Shown: positions 46,701-50,934 of the stretch, piece by piece
How positions within the stretch are numbered: position 1 is the first letter of the stretch
Layout of the letters: each line of letters opens with the position of its first letter
Origin: Oegoconia quadripuncta
Lineage: Eukaryota; Arthropoda; Insecta; Lepidoptera; Autostichidae
Reading direction: 5' to 3'
NCBI GenBank assembly: GCA_949316235.1
Contig: OX438741.1
Span: forward strand, 10,282,124 to 10,346,123
DNA length: 64,000 bases
Translations under genes and position numbers: made by a program
The notes under the pieces: model-generated
Seen by the model: the letters and a program-made list of their open reading frames with translations, nothing else
Databases searched by the model: none
What the model was told of the DNA's origin: nothing

Positions 46701-47379
46701 CAGGTGCGATAAACGTTTATGTCGCGTGAGATATTCCCAAAATTTTACGGTGGAAAATGATGGATCAGACTCACCGTAAACAGAACCTATCTCGGTTTAA
46801 ATTGATGTAGGTATAAATAGATGCTCGATTTTATCCATTTTTCCATAAAGTACAGATAGTGCGCAAATAGTGCGTTACAAAATCGACTGTCACGTTAAAC
46901 CGAGCTATCACAAATGCATGCATTTTAAAAATGGAACGCACAAGAAAAAAATAGGTAAATAGTAGGTACGAAAGAATTTTTTTTTTTAAGTTCTTACTTT
47001 ATGGTGATTGCACGAACTTTTCAGACGACCCTAGTATATGTCCTGCTCATTAACTTGGACAAAATATACGACTATCCCACTCTCACGCCTATACAGCGCT
47101 CCACAAACGACGTCCATAGACAAATTCAATACCTACGCATTTATTTATTCGCTTACGCATTTCATGAAATGGCTAATTTAACGATCTGCTTGCGACGTAT
47201 ACTCGTATAATGATAACCGCCTTTCTGGAAGTCGATTAAAAACTAATCAACTGACCTTTTTGCTAACCGCAATAGGAAGGAGAGGAAAATGTCTCACCCA
47301 TGAGAGCCATGAGGAACTGATTGGCGAGGCCGCCATCTTGCATCCGTGCGAGCCATCGCACCGGAAGTCGGGCTAGCAT
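7935..47379 (-). CDS. Facilitated trehalose/sugar transporter, Tret1-like (MFS), eight coding exons, complete
   Basis: Joining 47298-47379, 33371-33600, 25860-25976, 24904-25110, 16989-17121, 9127-9356, 8802-8996 and 7935-8216 gives 491 codons plus a stop, with every junction in phase. This is the normal length for the SLC2-like sugar-porter family. Signatures in order: GWQSP of TM1 (about residues 40-44), DRWGRK (88-93), SRAVAG (122-127), LKEIASDNIRGALG around 150, PETP (199-202, where PESP is usual), TGRK at the TM8-9 loop (330-333) and PETKDRS (454-460). Hydrophobic segments fit twelve membrane spans with cytosolic termini. It should move trehalose or a monosaccharide across the plasma membrane. 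The substrate cannot be read from sequence. The TM7 motif is SQETCG rather than QQLSG. Total span is 39.4 kb, mostly TE-filled introns. Confidence 0.93.
8327..8350. repeat. (ATC)n microsatellite
   Basis: A perfect trinucleotide run directly seen, at the tail side of the adjoining RTE fragment. Confidence 0.9.
8370..8540 (-). mobile_element. RTE-like LINE 3' end
   Basis: Minus-strand match to the family at 775-1110 and 26783-27062. In one frame GTFTHKLDDDMMKVASNRS resembles the RT C-terminus. Confidence 0.6.
8802..8996 (-). CDS. Tret1-like transporter coding exon 7
   Basis: 65 codons covering TM9-TM10: LLAGTAFATGISMLALGAWF, then LPVLAMCLCIFADAAGYQPV, then PYVITSELFSFQ. The PYxxxSELF motif is typical of sugar porters. 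Acceptor TACTTCCAG|TGG, donor CAA|GTAAGT. Confidence 0.93.
9127..9356 (-). CDS. Tret1-like transporter coding exon 6
   Basis: TM7-TM8 and the following loop: FKAFRIALNVMLSQETCGYL, then YAGSIFDQA, then KQTIIVGVIQLLGSIVASCI and EKTGRK. The TM7 sugar-binding motif is QQxSG in most relatives, and here is SQETCG. Acceptor TTCTTCCAG|TG, donor AAG|GTAACT, phase 0. Confidence 0.93.
9520..9825 (-). repeat. SINE1 copy
   Basis: A reversed, nearly complete copy; the extreme head is degraded. Confidence 0.8.
10077..10587. mobile_element. MITE M2 copy, interrupted by MITE M3
   Basis: The ends are ACCGGATGAGTTTGTTTACC and the inverse GTAAAAAAGTCACCCGGT. The subterminal CATATTAGGTAAGTGAAA motif is shared with copies at 21398, 24571 and 51176. 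M3 interrupts it at 10118-10271. Confidence 0.8.
10118..10271. mobile_element. 154-bp hairpin MITE M3
   Basis: The termini TTGGTGTCGATTCGGATGTA and its inverse are followed by ACACCAACTAAACT on both arms. The same terminus is found at 63392-63714, with a partial copy near 46205-46280. Confidence 0.85.
10680..11030 (+). mobile_element. CR1/jockey-like LINE 3' end
   Basis: Decayed plus-strand codons corresponding to the KISDYLDD C-terminus are followed by AAGAGCAACCC and a TTGAATTTGAATTGAATTTG tail. Confidence 0.75.
11103..12147. mobile_element. 1045-bp TTAA-flanked non-autonomous element (piggyBac-like)
   Basis: A TTAA at 11099-11102 and another at 12148-12151 flank inverted termini CCACTCAACCGTCCG and CGGACGGTTGAGTGG. 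Subterminal hairpins such as GTGGTTACACCTCTAACCAC occur inside. No transposase-length ORF is present. TTAA target choice and a terminus starting CC suggest piggyBac-type mobilisation. Confidence 0.75.
12733..12936 (-). repeat. SINE2, head-truncated copy
   Basis: SINE2 is a tRNA-headed family: head GACCTGTTTGGTGTAGTGG, B-box GGTCGCGGGTTCGAATCCCG, and a tail with GAACTAGATGGCGCTGTG. This copy is reversed and stops at the B-box. Confidence 0.8.
13082..13310 (+). repeat. Lepidopteran AAAGCTAGT-ended repeat
   Basis: It runs from ATATGCGAAAGTTTGGATG to GCCGCGGGCTGAAAGCTAGT. Same family as 39725-39969. Confidence 0.75.
14085..14170 (+). mobile_element. LINE 3' tail
   Basis: An AT-rich 3' UTR ends in AATAAATGATTATTTATCTA, with a TATC repeat tail. 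Confidence 0.45.
16229..16290 (-). repeat. SINE1 tail fragment
   Basis: Only the last 60 bp (poly-T, then GACCTCAATCACACCTGATG) are present. Confidence 0.75.
16500..16750 (+). repeat. SINE3, full copy
   Basis: The complete head CGACCGGTTGGTGTAATGG, B-box GGTTGCGGGTTCAAATCCC and tail ending in TATTTATT are visible. It is the clearest reference copy in the window. Confidence 0.85.
16989..17121 (-). CDS. Tret1-like transporter coding exon 5
   Basis: It encodes the large central cytosolic loop, EARTALAWLRNTTTDDKDLE and on to KKATWMSL. Acceptor TTTCCAG|GAG, donor TTAG|GTGAGT in phase 1. Family members have the same ARxALxWLR pattern after the PESP motif. Confidence 0.92.
17466..17873. mobile_element. 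TIR element M5 (about 408 bp)
   Basis: The terminus TCTTTACCTATGAAATTGG and its inverse bound the element. A second, inverted copy with the same ends lies at 35670-35996. No transposase is present. Confidence 0.8.
18300..18460 (+). repeat. Repeat with CAGTGGCGTGCC end, partial
   Basis: It begins CAGTGGCGTGCCCTCTATAC and matches the reverse complement of about 25400-25520 over at least 130 bp. Confidence 0.65.
19395..20290 (+). repeat. Unclassified dispersed repeat, copy 1
   Basis: Shares long blocks with 49720-50500 in the same orientation, for example TTAGCGACGGAATTTATAAT, GGAGATGGACC and CCGGTAAGCATCTCA. This copy has an extra 275-bp piece at about 19455-19730. No domain was recognised. 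Confidence 0.8.
19572..19680. repeat. Hairpin inside the extra segment of copy 1
   Basis: The arms GCGCCATCTATCGG and CCGATAGATGGCGC are perfect inverses. Next to them lie TAGAACCCGTGAG and its near-inverse TTCACGGGTTC. Confidence 0.8.
20390..20710 (+). mobile_element. RTE-like LINE C-terminus and 3' end
   Basis: Across two or more frames the plus strand reads like an RTE reverse-transcriptase end: a W(T/S)DDLV-type motif, SRWMRATQDQ, SLGEAFVQQWTSF, then a stop. The antisense ORF here is a shadow. Confidence 0.75.
21292..21395 (-). repeat. SINE2 tail fragment
   Basis: Reversed tail containing AGTGCCATCTAGTTCCACAC. The head is missing. Confidence 0.75.
21398..21600 (-). mobile_element. MITE M2, half copy
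   Basis: It carries GGGTATATTAGGTAAGTGAA and then the inverted interior (GCCTATTCCACATAATTACA), so it is one half in reverse relative to 24571-24840. Confidence 0.7.
22391..22446 (+). repeat. SINE2 head, cut by the mariner-type transposon
   Basis: TGGTGTAGTGGTTAGAAAC through AAAGGTCGCGGGT ends exactly at the transposon border. The expected continuation TCGAATCCCG is absent on the far side. Confidence 0.75.
22449..22716. repeat. Left 268-bp terminal inverted repeat
   Basis: Near-perfect inverse of 24301-24568. The divergence beyond AAGGAACAAC marks the inner border. A small ORF inside is only TIR sequence. Confidence 0.9.
22795..23856 (-). CDS. Mariner-type transposase
   Basis: 353 codons from ATG at 23856 to the stop at 22795. 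Residues 1-112 form the DNA-binding part with two helix-turn-helix-like segments (for example VSKSKIHRVLKKHGFKSY). The DDE/D catalytic core shows IIWTDESNF (Asp156), FQQDGAPAHNS (Asp246) and RWPARSPDLTPLDFFFWG (Asp287). By my count 40 residues separate the last two Asp, larger than DD34D of classical mariners and close to DD41D-type families. No stops or frameshifts are visible and all catalytic residues are present, so it may encode an active enzyme. It cuts and pastes DNA between its own TIRs, at TA targets, in the nucleus. Confidence 0.93.
   Translation of the reverse strand: MAYQVSFDLMEAYFLNDKDISRSLRWYGVKYPDRQIPSRKVLKRLVNNLKTLGRFDKRPREPQQENHTINDEELGILIYFSAFPKASVREGEHEIGVSKSKIHRVLKKHGFKSYVEGRLVQKLLPGDTERRKNFCLDIQARLLEDPNFLDNIIWTDESNFSNNGMYNRNNNRIWSKENPLRVTETNNQVRFSLNCWCGLLKNRVFLIHFYQGTLNTEKYLGILQILRDKIRNHSAAEQENLIFQQDGAPAHNSRRAADFLNECFPTWIGTNGPIRWPARSPDLTPLDFFFWGYVKDMLYKKRYENVGELQTELCHITSSVHHKMIRKSTGSGLIKRLAICVRQEGSHFEHLIN
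24301..24568. repeat. Right 268-bp terminal inverted repeat
   Basis: Inverse of 22449-22716. It ends GGGACGCCCTG|TATA. Confidence 0.9.
24571..24840 (+). mobile_element. MITE M2 copy adjoining the transposon
   Basis: Begins TACCGGATGAGTTTTT directly after the transposon. It contains CATATTAGGTAAGTGAAAT and the interior AATAGGCTACAAACGCGACC. The right terminus is missing. Confidence 0.75.
24904..25110 (-). CDS. Tret1-like transporter coding exon 4
   Basis: It encodes 69 codons from IASDNIRGALGSLF through TM5-TM6 to the PETPVFLVKQGKLK cytosolic motif. Acceptor TTCCACAG|ATA, donor AAG|GTAAGG, both phase 0. A MITE lies only about 60 bp downstream in the intron. Confidence 0.93.
25111..25859 (-). 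other. Transporter intron 3, GC-AG intron
   Basis: Donor GAG|GCGAGT at 25859-25854 and acceptor CCACAG at 25111. It carries a CAGTGGC-ended element (25160-25520) with a LINE tail at about 25262-25360 inside it. Confidence 0.85.
25160..25520. mobile_element. CAGTGGC-ended TIR element with LINE-tail insertion
   Basis: Left end CAGTGGCATGCACAG with GGGTAGGCAGAAAG; right end inverse GGGCACGCCACTG with TAGGCACTGCC. The middle holds LINE 3' UTR sequence identical in type to 3423-3500. Confidence 0.6.
25860..25976 (-). CDS. Tret1-like transporter coding exon 3
   Basis: The 39 codons run ISWAITLFSLRPW to PLYLKE and cover TM3-TM4. The acceptor is taken at CAACAG|ATC, because the alternative CAG 30 bp upstream would put a stop in frame and lengthen the TM2-TM3 loop by ten residues. 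The exon ends GAG|GCGAGT, a GC donor. The only nearby GT (GCGA|GTAATT) would shift the frame in the next exon. Confidence 0.9.
26100..26180 (+). repeat. SINE1 tail fragment
   Basis: The SINE1 tail (TTCCGGGTCAGTATGC to GATTGAGGTCAAG) lies immediately before a full copy, in tandem. Confidence 0.75.
26181..26498 (+). repeat. SINE1, full copy
   Basis: Starts CCGCCTCCGTGGCTC, B-box GGTCGCGGGTTCGATC, ends AAACCGTTGAGCATAAAAA. Confidence 0.88.
26515..26680 (-). repeat. Minisatellite-like block shared with 60.2-60.7 kb (inverted)
   Basis: Contains degenerate units such as ACTAGTATGGCCTCGAAG. The preceding GCAATGCCGAATATAGATC to AACTGTATAAGTGGGGCC is nearly identical to the inverse of 60630-60690. 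Confidence 0.8.
26783..27062 (-). mobile_element. RTE-like LINE 3' end
   Basis: Minus-strand sequence resembles an RTE RT C-terminus: WRPRTGKGSLGCPLTRW-like in one frame. Frames are broken. Confidence 0.65.
27072..27400 (+). repeat. SINE4 (tRNA-headed), full copy
   Basis: Head GTCGGTGGCTCAGTGGAGG, B-box CCAGGTTCGATCCCC, body GGGAAGGCCTATATCCCTGC, tail GATGACGATGA. A reverse copy lies at 39375-39660 and tails lie at 35255-35335 and 38128-38215. Confidence 0.8.
27596..27850 (+). repeat. SINE2, full copy
   Basis: Complete from GACGACCTGTTTGGTGTAG to a TTTA-repeat tail. Confidence 0.85.
28278..28545 (-). repeat. SINE2, full copy
   Basis: Reverse orientation. Ends CACCAAACAGGTCGTC. Confidence 0.85.
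28885..29565 (+). mobile_element. CR1/jockey-like LINE, 5'-truncated copy
   Basis: The last 149 codons of the RT ORF plus 3' UTR and tail (TTTGACTTTGACTTTGAC, to 29561). Same family as 5404-7005 on the other strand. Confidence 0.9.
28888..29337 (+). CDS. LINE reverse transcriptase, C-terminal remnant (149 aa)
   Basis: The open frame runs TYGILLWGNAADINCIF to KISDYLDDKQAWT and is clearly homologous to the C-terminal half of the ORF at 5666-7003 (for example GNAADIN, FVLQKRAVRAIY, NKVPVDIQNLPL, YYKISDYLDD). The catalytic YADD-type region is absent. The initial ATG is fortuitous at the truncation point. It is a dead fragment inside transporter intron 2, on the opposite strand. Confidence 0.88.
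   Translation: MTYGILLWGNAADINCIFVLQKRAVRAIYKLGPRVSLRNKFKEINILTLASLYIYENLMYVRKNIESFKKNSDIHNVNTRYKNKLAVHVSRLHTVTKSFKGQCIRFYNKVPVDIQNLPLNKFKTIIKQTLFTKGYYKISDYLDDKQAWT
30005..30180 (-). mobile_element. LINE C-terminus with poly-A
   Basis: Minus strand reads NLGIFKSRVNRHLLG, then a stop and AACCAGTTTTTAATAAAAA. Relatives lie at 44030-44205 and 58243-58325. Confidence 0.7.
30300..30525 (+). repeat. About 225-bp unit preceding SINE1 (composite repeat)
   Basis: The block TTAGTAATCTAGGTACCATT to GACTAGCCTAATTC recurs in part at 30775-30930 and wholly at 43360-43570, each time next to SINE1. Confidence 0.8.
30527..30772 (+). repeat. SINE1, tail-truncated copy
   Basis: Head CTTCGTGGCTCAAT with an altered B-box region. 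It stops at GCTTCCACCTT, where a second copy of the 225-bp unit begins. Confidence 0.8.
30775..30930 (+). repeat. Second, partial copy of the 225-bp unit
   Basis: Matches 30365-30520 nearly base for base (AAGACATTAC to TAGACTAGCCTAATTC). Confidence 0.85.
31127..31372 (-). repeat. SINE1 copy
   Basis: Reverse orientation. Contains CTTATCTTTGACAACAGG and ends TGAGCCACGGAGGCGG. Confidence 0.8.
31681..31718. repeat. (GT)n microsatellite
   Basis: About 18 GT units directly visible. Confidence 0.95.
31975..32030 (-). mobile_element. Short RTE-like fragment
   Basis: GGCCTGCCCACTGCCAC to TTAATCCGCTGGGCTATG matches the other RTE copies (for example 26940-26980). Confidence 0.5.
32268..32482 (+). repeat. 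SINE3 copy
   Basis: Head CGCATTGGTGTAGTGG, B-box GGTTGCGGGTTCAAATCCC, and tail. Confidence 0.8.
32547..33345 (-). repeat. SINE1 copy interrupted twice
   Basis: The SINE is split by an unknown insertion at about 32658-32795 and by a LINE 3' end at 32938-33235, then completed by GAGATCAAAGCCGCGACC to GAGCCACGG. Confidence 0.75.
32938..33200 (-). mobile_element. LINE 3' end with GATA-type tail
   Basis: Tail GATAGATAGATA at 32940-32951. The body matches 44940-45172 in reverse (AGTGTCGGATTGCTCAAG region). Inserted in SINE1. Confidence 0.7.
33371..33600 (-). CDS. Tret1-like transporter coding exon 2
   Basis: The acceptor TTTGTTCCAG|TC completes codon 28 (Val). It encodes TM1 (TIPVLNFGMVMGWQSPMTP), an extracellular loop rich in Gly and Pro, TM2 (SWMASITFLPPVFCGFIVG) and the cytosolic signature LADRWGRKM. 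It ends TTG GTT|GTGAGT in phase 0. Confidence 0.92.
33787..33822. repeat. (GTC)n microsatellite
   Basis: A GTCGTCGTCGTCGTC run with one interruption. Confidence 0.85.
33905..34120 (-). mobile_element. LINE 3' UTR with TTGA-type tail
   Basis: AATCAATCAATCAAATACGC reads on the minus strand as a short-repeat tail after an AATAAAGCGTATTTG-like end. Confidence 0.5.
34663..34935 (+). repeat. SINE2, full copy
   Basis: Complete head, B-box (GGTCGCGGGTTCCAATCCC) and tail. Confidence 0.85.
34971..35190 (+). repeat. 31-bp minisatellite, about 7 units
   Basis: Unit AGTT, TTACTGCGATGTACGTTA, C.GTGAA, 31 bp. Alternate units read CTTTACTGCGA or TATCATTGCGA. Every unit carries GTACGT or a one-base variant. 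Confidence 0.9.
35255..35335 (+). repeat. SINE4 tail
   Basis: GAGGGAAGGCCTATATCCCT through GATGATGATG. Confidence 0.7.
35670..35996. mobile_element. TIR element M5 (327 bp), second copy
   Basis: Ends GGTCTTTACCTATGAAATTG and the inverse. The interior matches 17640-17873 reversed. Confidence 0.85.
36735..36953 (+). repeat. Lepidopteran AAAGCTAGT-ended repeat
   Basis: Runs TTATAAATGAGAAAG to GCCGCGGGCGGAGAGCTAGT. Confidence 0.75.
36957..37180 (-). repeat. SINE3 copy
   Basis: Reverse copy directly abutting the preceding repeat. Confidence 0.8.
37196..37310 (+). repeat. SINE2 tail fragment
   Basis: TATCAACCATCTGGTATCC to GGCGCTGTGTGTATGTGC. Confidence 0.75.
37333..37450 (+). repeat. SINE2 head fragment
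   Basis: GACCTGTTTGGTTTGATGTAG through the B-box GGTTCGAATCCCG. Interrupted by the hairpin element that follows. Confidence 0.75.
37454..37709. mobile_element. Long-hairpin MITE M8
   Basis: The arms share GAGCAACTTTCCCCAAGGAA and its inverse and extend over about 115 bp each, one arm with an extra piece. A fragment recurs near 50935-51000. Confidence 0.75.
38128..38215 (+). repeat. SINE4 tail
   Basis: CTCAATATGAGGGAAAG to a GATGATGATGATGAT tail. Confidence 0.65.
38462..38606 (-). repeat. SINE2 copy with internal deletion
   Basis: Tail (AGCGCCATCTAGTTCCAC) joined directly to head (CACCAAACAGGTCGTC). Confidence 0.7.
38875..38990 (+). repeat. SINE2 tail fragment
   Basis: Joined to a GTGCAATAAAGTG LINE-type end upstream. 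Confidence 0.7.
39375..39660 (-). repeat. SINE4, near-full copy
   Basis: Reverse of 27072-27400. Ends CGCTGAGCCACCGACG. Confidence 0.8.
39725..39969 (+). repeat. Lepidopteran AAAGCTAGT-ended repeat, full copy
   Basis: The best copy: TCTAATATTATAAATGCG to GTCGCGGGCGGAAAGCTAGT. Confidence 0.8.
40560..40870 (-). mobile_element. CR1/jockey-like LINE 3' end
   Basis: Tail TCAAAATCAAAATCAAAAA at 40563, then GAGCAAGAAACTC and a 3' UTR matching 29340-29560 reversed. Confidence 0.75.
41270..41326 (+). repeat. SINE1 tail fragment
   Basis: AACATCAGGTGTGATTGAGG to poly-A. Confidence 0.7.
41460..41760. repeat. Repeat with two near-perfect palindromes
   Basis: GTGGGTGTCGTAAAAGGCG is followed by a 17-bp-arm hairpin (41567-41609) and a 12-bp-arm one (41720-41750). 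A diverged relative without the hairpin lies at about 43905-44010. Confidence 0.6.
41890..42085 (+). repeat. SINE-like repeat, tail fragment
   Basis: Second copy of the family at 540-730. Confidence 0.6.
42230..42482 (+). mobile_element. LINE 3' end with (TTTC)n tail
   Basis: A 3' UTR-like sequence ends GGGTTTAAATAAATTTTTC followed by TTTC repeats at 42465-42480. Confidence 0.6.
42866..43010 (+). mobile_element. LINE (RTE-like) C-terminal coding fragment
   Basis: Frame reads KWDWAGHVCRMPDDMWAKIA, then RRWQHELDKFL, then a stop: the WxWAGHVARM motif of RTE-type reverse transcriptases. Confidence 0.75.
43300..43355 (+). repeat. SINE1 head fragment cut by the composite unit
   Basis: CCGCGCTCAATGTAAACAAC to ACGATTCGGA, then the sequence switches to the 225-bp unit. 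Confidence 0.7.
43360..43570 (+). repeat. Copy of the 225-bp composite unit
   Basis: Matches 30300-30525 and is again followed directly by SINE1. Confidence 0.85.
43575..43905 (+). repeat. SINE1, full copy
   Basis: Head CGTCCGTGGCTCAAT to the tail TTGTGCATAAAAAAA. Confidence 0.85.
44030..44205 (-). mobile_element. LINE C-terminal fragment
   Basis: Minus strand reads SSNLGMFKSRVNNRLL, similar to 30005-30180. Confidence 0.7.
44265..44700 (+). mobile_element. RTE-like LINE 3' end interrupted by a SINE2 tail
   Basis: RTE-like sequence before 44390 (GTCACCGACATAGCCCAGCGG) continues after 44486 (GGGCAGGGCACATAGCTC) to a GTTCAGCAGTGGACGTC end. Confidence 0.65.
44388..44490 (+). repeat. SINE2 tail inside the RTE fragment
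   Basis: CAAGCCTATAGTTGCTTAGT to GATATTTTATTTTTTATT. Confidence 0.7.
44940..45172 (+). mobile_element. LINE 3' end with TATC-type tail
   Basis: Matches 32938-33200 in the opposite orientation. Ends GCTTTATCTATTTATCTATC. Confidence 0.65.
45220..45665 (+). mobile_element. CR1/jockey-like LINE 3' end, diverged subfamily
   Basis: Frame reads GHCIRFYNLIPENIINL, then KKGYYKISDYLNDKNAW, then a 3' UTR ending GGCTTTGAGTTTGAGTTTG. Confidence 0.8.
45870..46115 (+). mobile_element. CR1/jockey-like LINE 3' end, short
   Basis: Frame reads KYKISDYLDDNHPWM and stop, matching the end of 5666-7003, then an AAGAGCAGCTTCGAGC 3' UTR. Confidence 0.8.
46205..46280 (+). mobile_element. MITE M3 partial
   Basis: AAACTAAAACCAGTTCTAAA to CTGTCTCTTTTTCCCTGC matches 10150-10195. 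Confidence 0.6.
47298..47379 (-). CDS. Tret1-like transporter coding exon 1 (start)
   Basis: ATG at 47379 opens MLARLPVRWLARMQDGG, then NQFLMALM, ending ATG G|GTGAGA in phase 1. The frame upstream is closed by TAG after nine codons, so this is the first in-frame Met. Phase and sequence join exactly to exon 2, giving NQFLMALMVTIPVLNFGMVM, which forms TM1. The alternative Met13 would shorten the cytosolic N-terminus by 12 residues. Confidence 0.85.
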
Positions 47380-47426
47380 GGTGTGAGATCGTTCCAGCTG
47401 CTATTGACTCATAGCTGCTTTCCTGC
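47298..47426 (-). promoter_or_regulatory. First coding exon with 5' UTR, including a 3-codon upstream ORF
   Basis: A strong acceptor (TTTTTGTCTGCAG|G) at 47427 implies a non-coding exon further upstream, which I could not locate. Between it and the start codon lies a minimal uORF, ATG AGT CAA TAG (47412-47401), in another register; its own TAG is the in-frame stop before the main ATG. Confidence 0.6.
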
Positions 47427-47642
47427 CTGCAGACAAAAAGTGAAAAATATAAATTAAAAACAATTATGAAATAAAAACCAGCATTGGACTTGCGTCTACT
47501 CATTTTGCCACCAGGAAACCTGCACCAGGATAGGGTAATATTTTTTGGTTATGTACTCGTATATGTTTGCGTTAACACTGAGAAGAGATGCCTGTTAGCC
47601 ACAGTTGAGAACCGAAGAGGAAAGATGATAGGTCACTTCATA

Positions 47643-47756
47643 CGGGTACACATGTCCGTATTCATCACACAAACATTATGCCCCTAGCGGGATTCGAACC
47701 CGCAACCTTTTGGTATAGTGGTCAGAGTTGCTAACCACTACACCAAACAGGTCGCC
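47643..47756 (-). repeat. SINE2 head fragment
   Basis: Reverse. B-box GCGGGATTCGAACCCGC, ends CACCAAACAGGTCG. Confidence 0.8.
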
Positions 47757-48049
47757 ACTACGCACTACACTAATGTTAGGGATATCTCTGACCATAATTT
47801 GGGATAAAGGTAAAATGTCTGTATGTCATATATGCGTTTATATAATATTAGTTATATTAGTTAGGATTAGGATATTATGACAAATCTTAATCTAAATTAC
47901 ATTTTATGTACCTATATCACGTATATTATCAAAATATAACCATTAATATTTTATTTATGTCATCGTATTTCAATATGTAAATAATATAAAATATATTATT
48001 TATGTACATTTCTACTTACTTATTATATATACTCATCTTGATTTGTATA

Positions 48050-48235
48050 ATTGCAGCCTACTTTCTACAAAGCTTTGTGTATCAGATGTTTCTCTCAACA
48101 AGAAATTATTGTCTGTATTATTTAAGTAGTGGATAACTGTTTTGTCTGTATGAGAAGTAACTATTTGTTGTAAATTAATGTAATGTTAGCTGTTGTTATC
48201 TCAAATAAAATAAAATTAAAATTAATGTCATAAGG
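48050..48235 (+). mobile_element. LINE 3' end-like sequence
   Basis: A non-coding AT-rich stretch ends TTATCTCAAATAAAATAAAA, resembling other LINE 3' ends here. Confidence 0.4.
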
Positions 48236-49155
48236 AAATACTATGTAAATACCTATACCTATTATATGTATATCTACTCGAACCTACTTAAAGGTCGCAT
48301 AGTTACCCACGATCGCCGTTCACTGACATTGAGTGAGCTAAGTAAAGAATGGTACCTAAGTACTTTAAATCCCATAACTAAGCGTACGGCAGTGCGCAGG
48401 CCAAGTTCATAGAAAAAATTCACTACCGCACGCACTTCGTGTACATTCTCGTGCCACTTTTGGCCCCTGTAGTGTTGTACCGATTTGAGATAAACATAAT
48501 TTTACCAAGATTTCATATACAATATGTGGGTACCTCTAACAGTTCTTCAGACATGAACCTGAGACTGATTATTTTTTATATCAGTTCCAGGGTGACTTCA
48601 TTACTTCTTTCTTCAAAAAGATATGCATGTATCCATGATTACCTATAAAACAATTTTCCCAAAGAAATATTTGTATTCGTACAAGTCCCGCGAGTGTCAT
48701 AGGGTATATGACGTCATGATAAATTCAATATGGTGGACGAAAGCAGCCATTTTGCCACACTTGGCAACAAATCATTCCAGCACCCCGTCGATGGGTATGA
48801 TGGGTATCAATTAATCCAGTTATCTATGTATTAATAAAATAAACATACATATAAATATCGGACTACAGTTATAAAAATCAAAAACAAGACGAACCAATTA
48901 ATTGAGGCCGGAGTCGGAGGTCGCGCAAGCAAATTTATCCCAATTACAATCATGAGTTGATCGAAGCGCACGGCAGTGCCCAGGTTTAAAAAAAAATATT
49001 ATCGAGGAACCGCACAGTGGAAAAGTTGCTTGTAATCATGAGTACATGAATATCTTCTGGATCAAGACCTAATTAAAAAAATGTAGGGTACTTGCCATAC
49101 TTGCAGAAAGGAGTGGATCTATGCGATCCCAAAAAAAACTACCTAACATAATATC

Positions 49156-49428
49156 CTTATATAAAATAATAATAAAATATCCTTGGACATACACACAATG
49201 CGATCTAGTTCCACTTTAATCAAGTATAGGCGTGTGTTGTGGATACCAGATGGTTGATTATACTACATAAATTTGTAAATAAATACTTATTATAAATGAA
49301 AACATCCATAACTCTACACATGTCTGTATTCATCATACAAACATGCCGCTAACGGAATTCGAACCCGCGACCTTTTGGTATAGTGGTCAGAGTTTCTAAC
49401 CACTACATTAAACAGTCATATAATTACT
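49156..49428 (-). repeat. SINE2, full copy
   Basis: Reverse orientation; tail, body and head are present. Confidence 0.8.
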
Positions 49429-49719
49429 CTACTTGATATTTCATCAACCACCTGTAATCTCTAAATAGTAAAACAAAGCGTCTGTCTGTCTGTGCGGTTA
49501 GTCGTAAACTACCTACTACGGAAGGTTTATGTATGATTCAATGGAACCCAGCGGACCGCTTTGACGTCCGAAATCATGACGCAAGTAATGGACTTAGGCC
49601 TAAGTAAACAACGAATTAAAAATATATGTTATATAATAAATCCAAAGTACGTCATATATATTGCTATTATCTATTACAACAAAAATTGGGTGAAAATCAA
49701 CTACCTAGATTTGTTCGTA

Positions 49720-50500
49720 TATCTATGTCGCAGATAGCGATAAATTAGCGACGGAATTTATAATTAGGACGGTCGAATGACTATCATAATACGCGGTTTG
49801 CTAGAAGAAGAGAATCTGGTGGCGCTGGTATCGCCGAAAATAGCGCGGTGACGACGCTTACAGTAATGTTTGGTCTAGACATCGACAATGAGTATTCATA
49901 TTGCTACCACCCATCAAAGGAGATGGACCACCACTTAGCACATCAACGAACGTGAGTGACTGTTACCATTATCACCGATATTTTGAAGTGTCCGGTGAGT
50001 CGTTACTTAATAAGAAGTTGGTCATGGCATTTGAGTAGGCACGAGTCAAAAATCAAAATCAAAATCAAAAATATTTTATTCAATGTAGGATACAAAAATA
50101 TCACTTATTGAAAGTCAACAGTTGAAGACAATTCCCGCTGATCCCATACATTGCATGCCAAGTTGGATGGCATGAGGGGCATACAAACAATATTGTATAA
50201 ATAATACAATACTTCACCGGTAAGCATCTCAGGTTCCATGATCATAATTTAATATTATGATTTGTGTGTGGGTAAGTGGTCTGTAATTGCCACCTTAAAG
50301 ATTTAAGGTTATCGGGCCTGTGTTCCATCATTGGCAGACCATTGCCTCGTTCTATTAAATCATAGTGCCATACGCACATAAAGGCGAATACGCCTTTAGT
50401 AGCTTGACATAATATCGCAATTTCCCGAGCTACCACGAGAGACTGGCACCAGCCCAGTCGCTAGCAACGCCCGCGTTTCCCCGACATTATAGTATTGTAT
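49720..50500 (+). repeat. Unclassified dispersed repeat, copy 2
   Basis: Pairs with 19395-20290. Interrupted by a short LINE tail at 50045-50130 and lacks the 275-bp extra segment. Confidence 0.8.
50045..50130 (-). mobile_element. LINE tail fragment inside copy 2
   Basis: TCAAAATCAAAATCAAAAAT followed by a short 3' UTR, like 40563-40640. Confidence 0.7.
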
Positions 50501-50934
50501 AGTCAACTCAATAAAAGCATTACACAAAACCGCGAATTTTACAATTCTGATAACGAAACCAATTTGTACAGATGCAGTTATGGTGCCAATTACTTTTATA
50601 TAACTTTTTAAACGGTCATGAAAATAAGAATGTTCCAATAGATTAGCAAAATATAAAATACACCTGTTCAGTACCACAAAAAAATTACAAACACGTGTGT
50701 ATTATAGTTAAACAGCGTTTAACTCTTTCCTCTTTTCCTATACTCTTGTTCCTAAACAACGGTTTTGAATCGTGAACTGATGCTGTAGCCAGGTTCGTCT
50801 CCTCACGAGGGGTACTCCTTAACGGTTAATAGCACGTATATACGTGATACAGAGAATTAATAGCATGTTTTTAATGTTATTTTTAATACTTATTTCTTTT
50901 ATACAGGGTGAATTTGAATACGTGTAATGCCCAT

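Larger units (their letters stand above)
33601..47297 (-). other. Transporter intron 1 (13.7 kb)
   Basis: The largest intron. It is almost entirely SINEs, LINE tails, MITEs and simple repeats. The parts 34120-34660, 35340-35660, 36010-36730, 37710-38120, 40000-40540, 41340-41450 and 46285-47290 hold nothing I can name. Confidence 0.8.
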
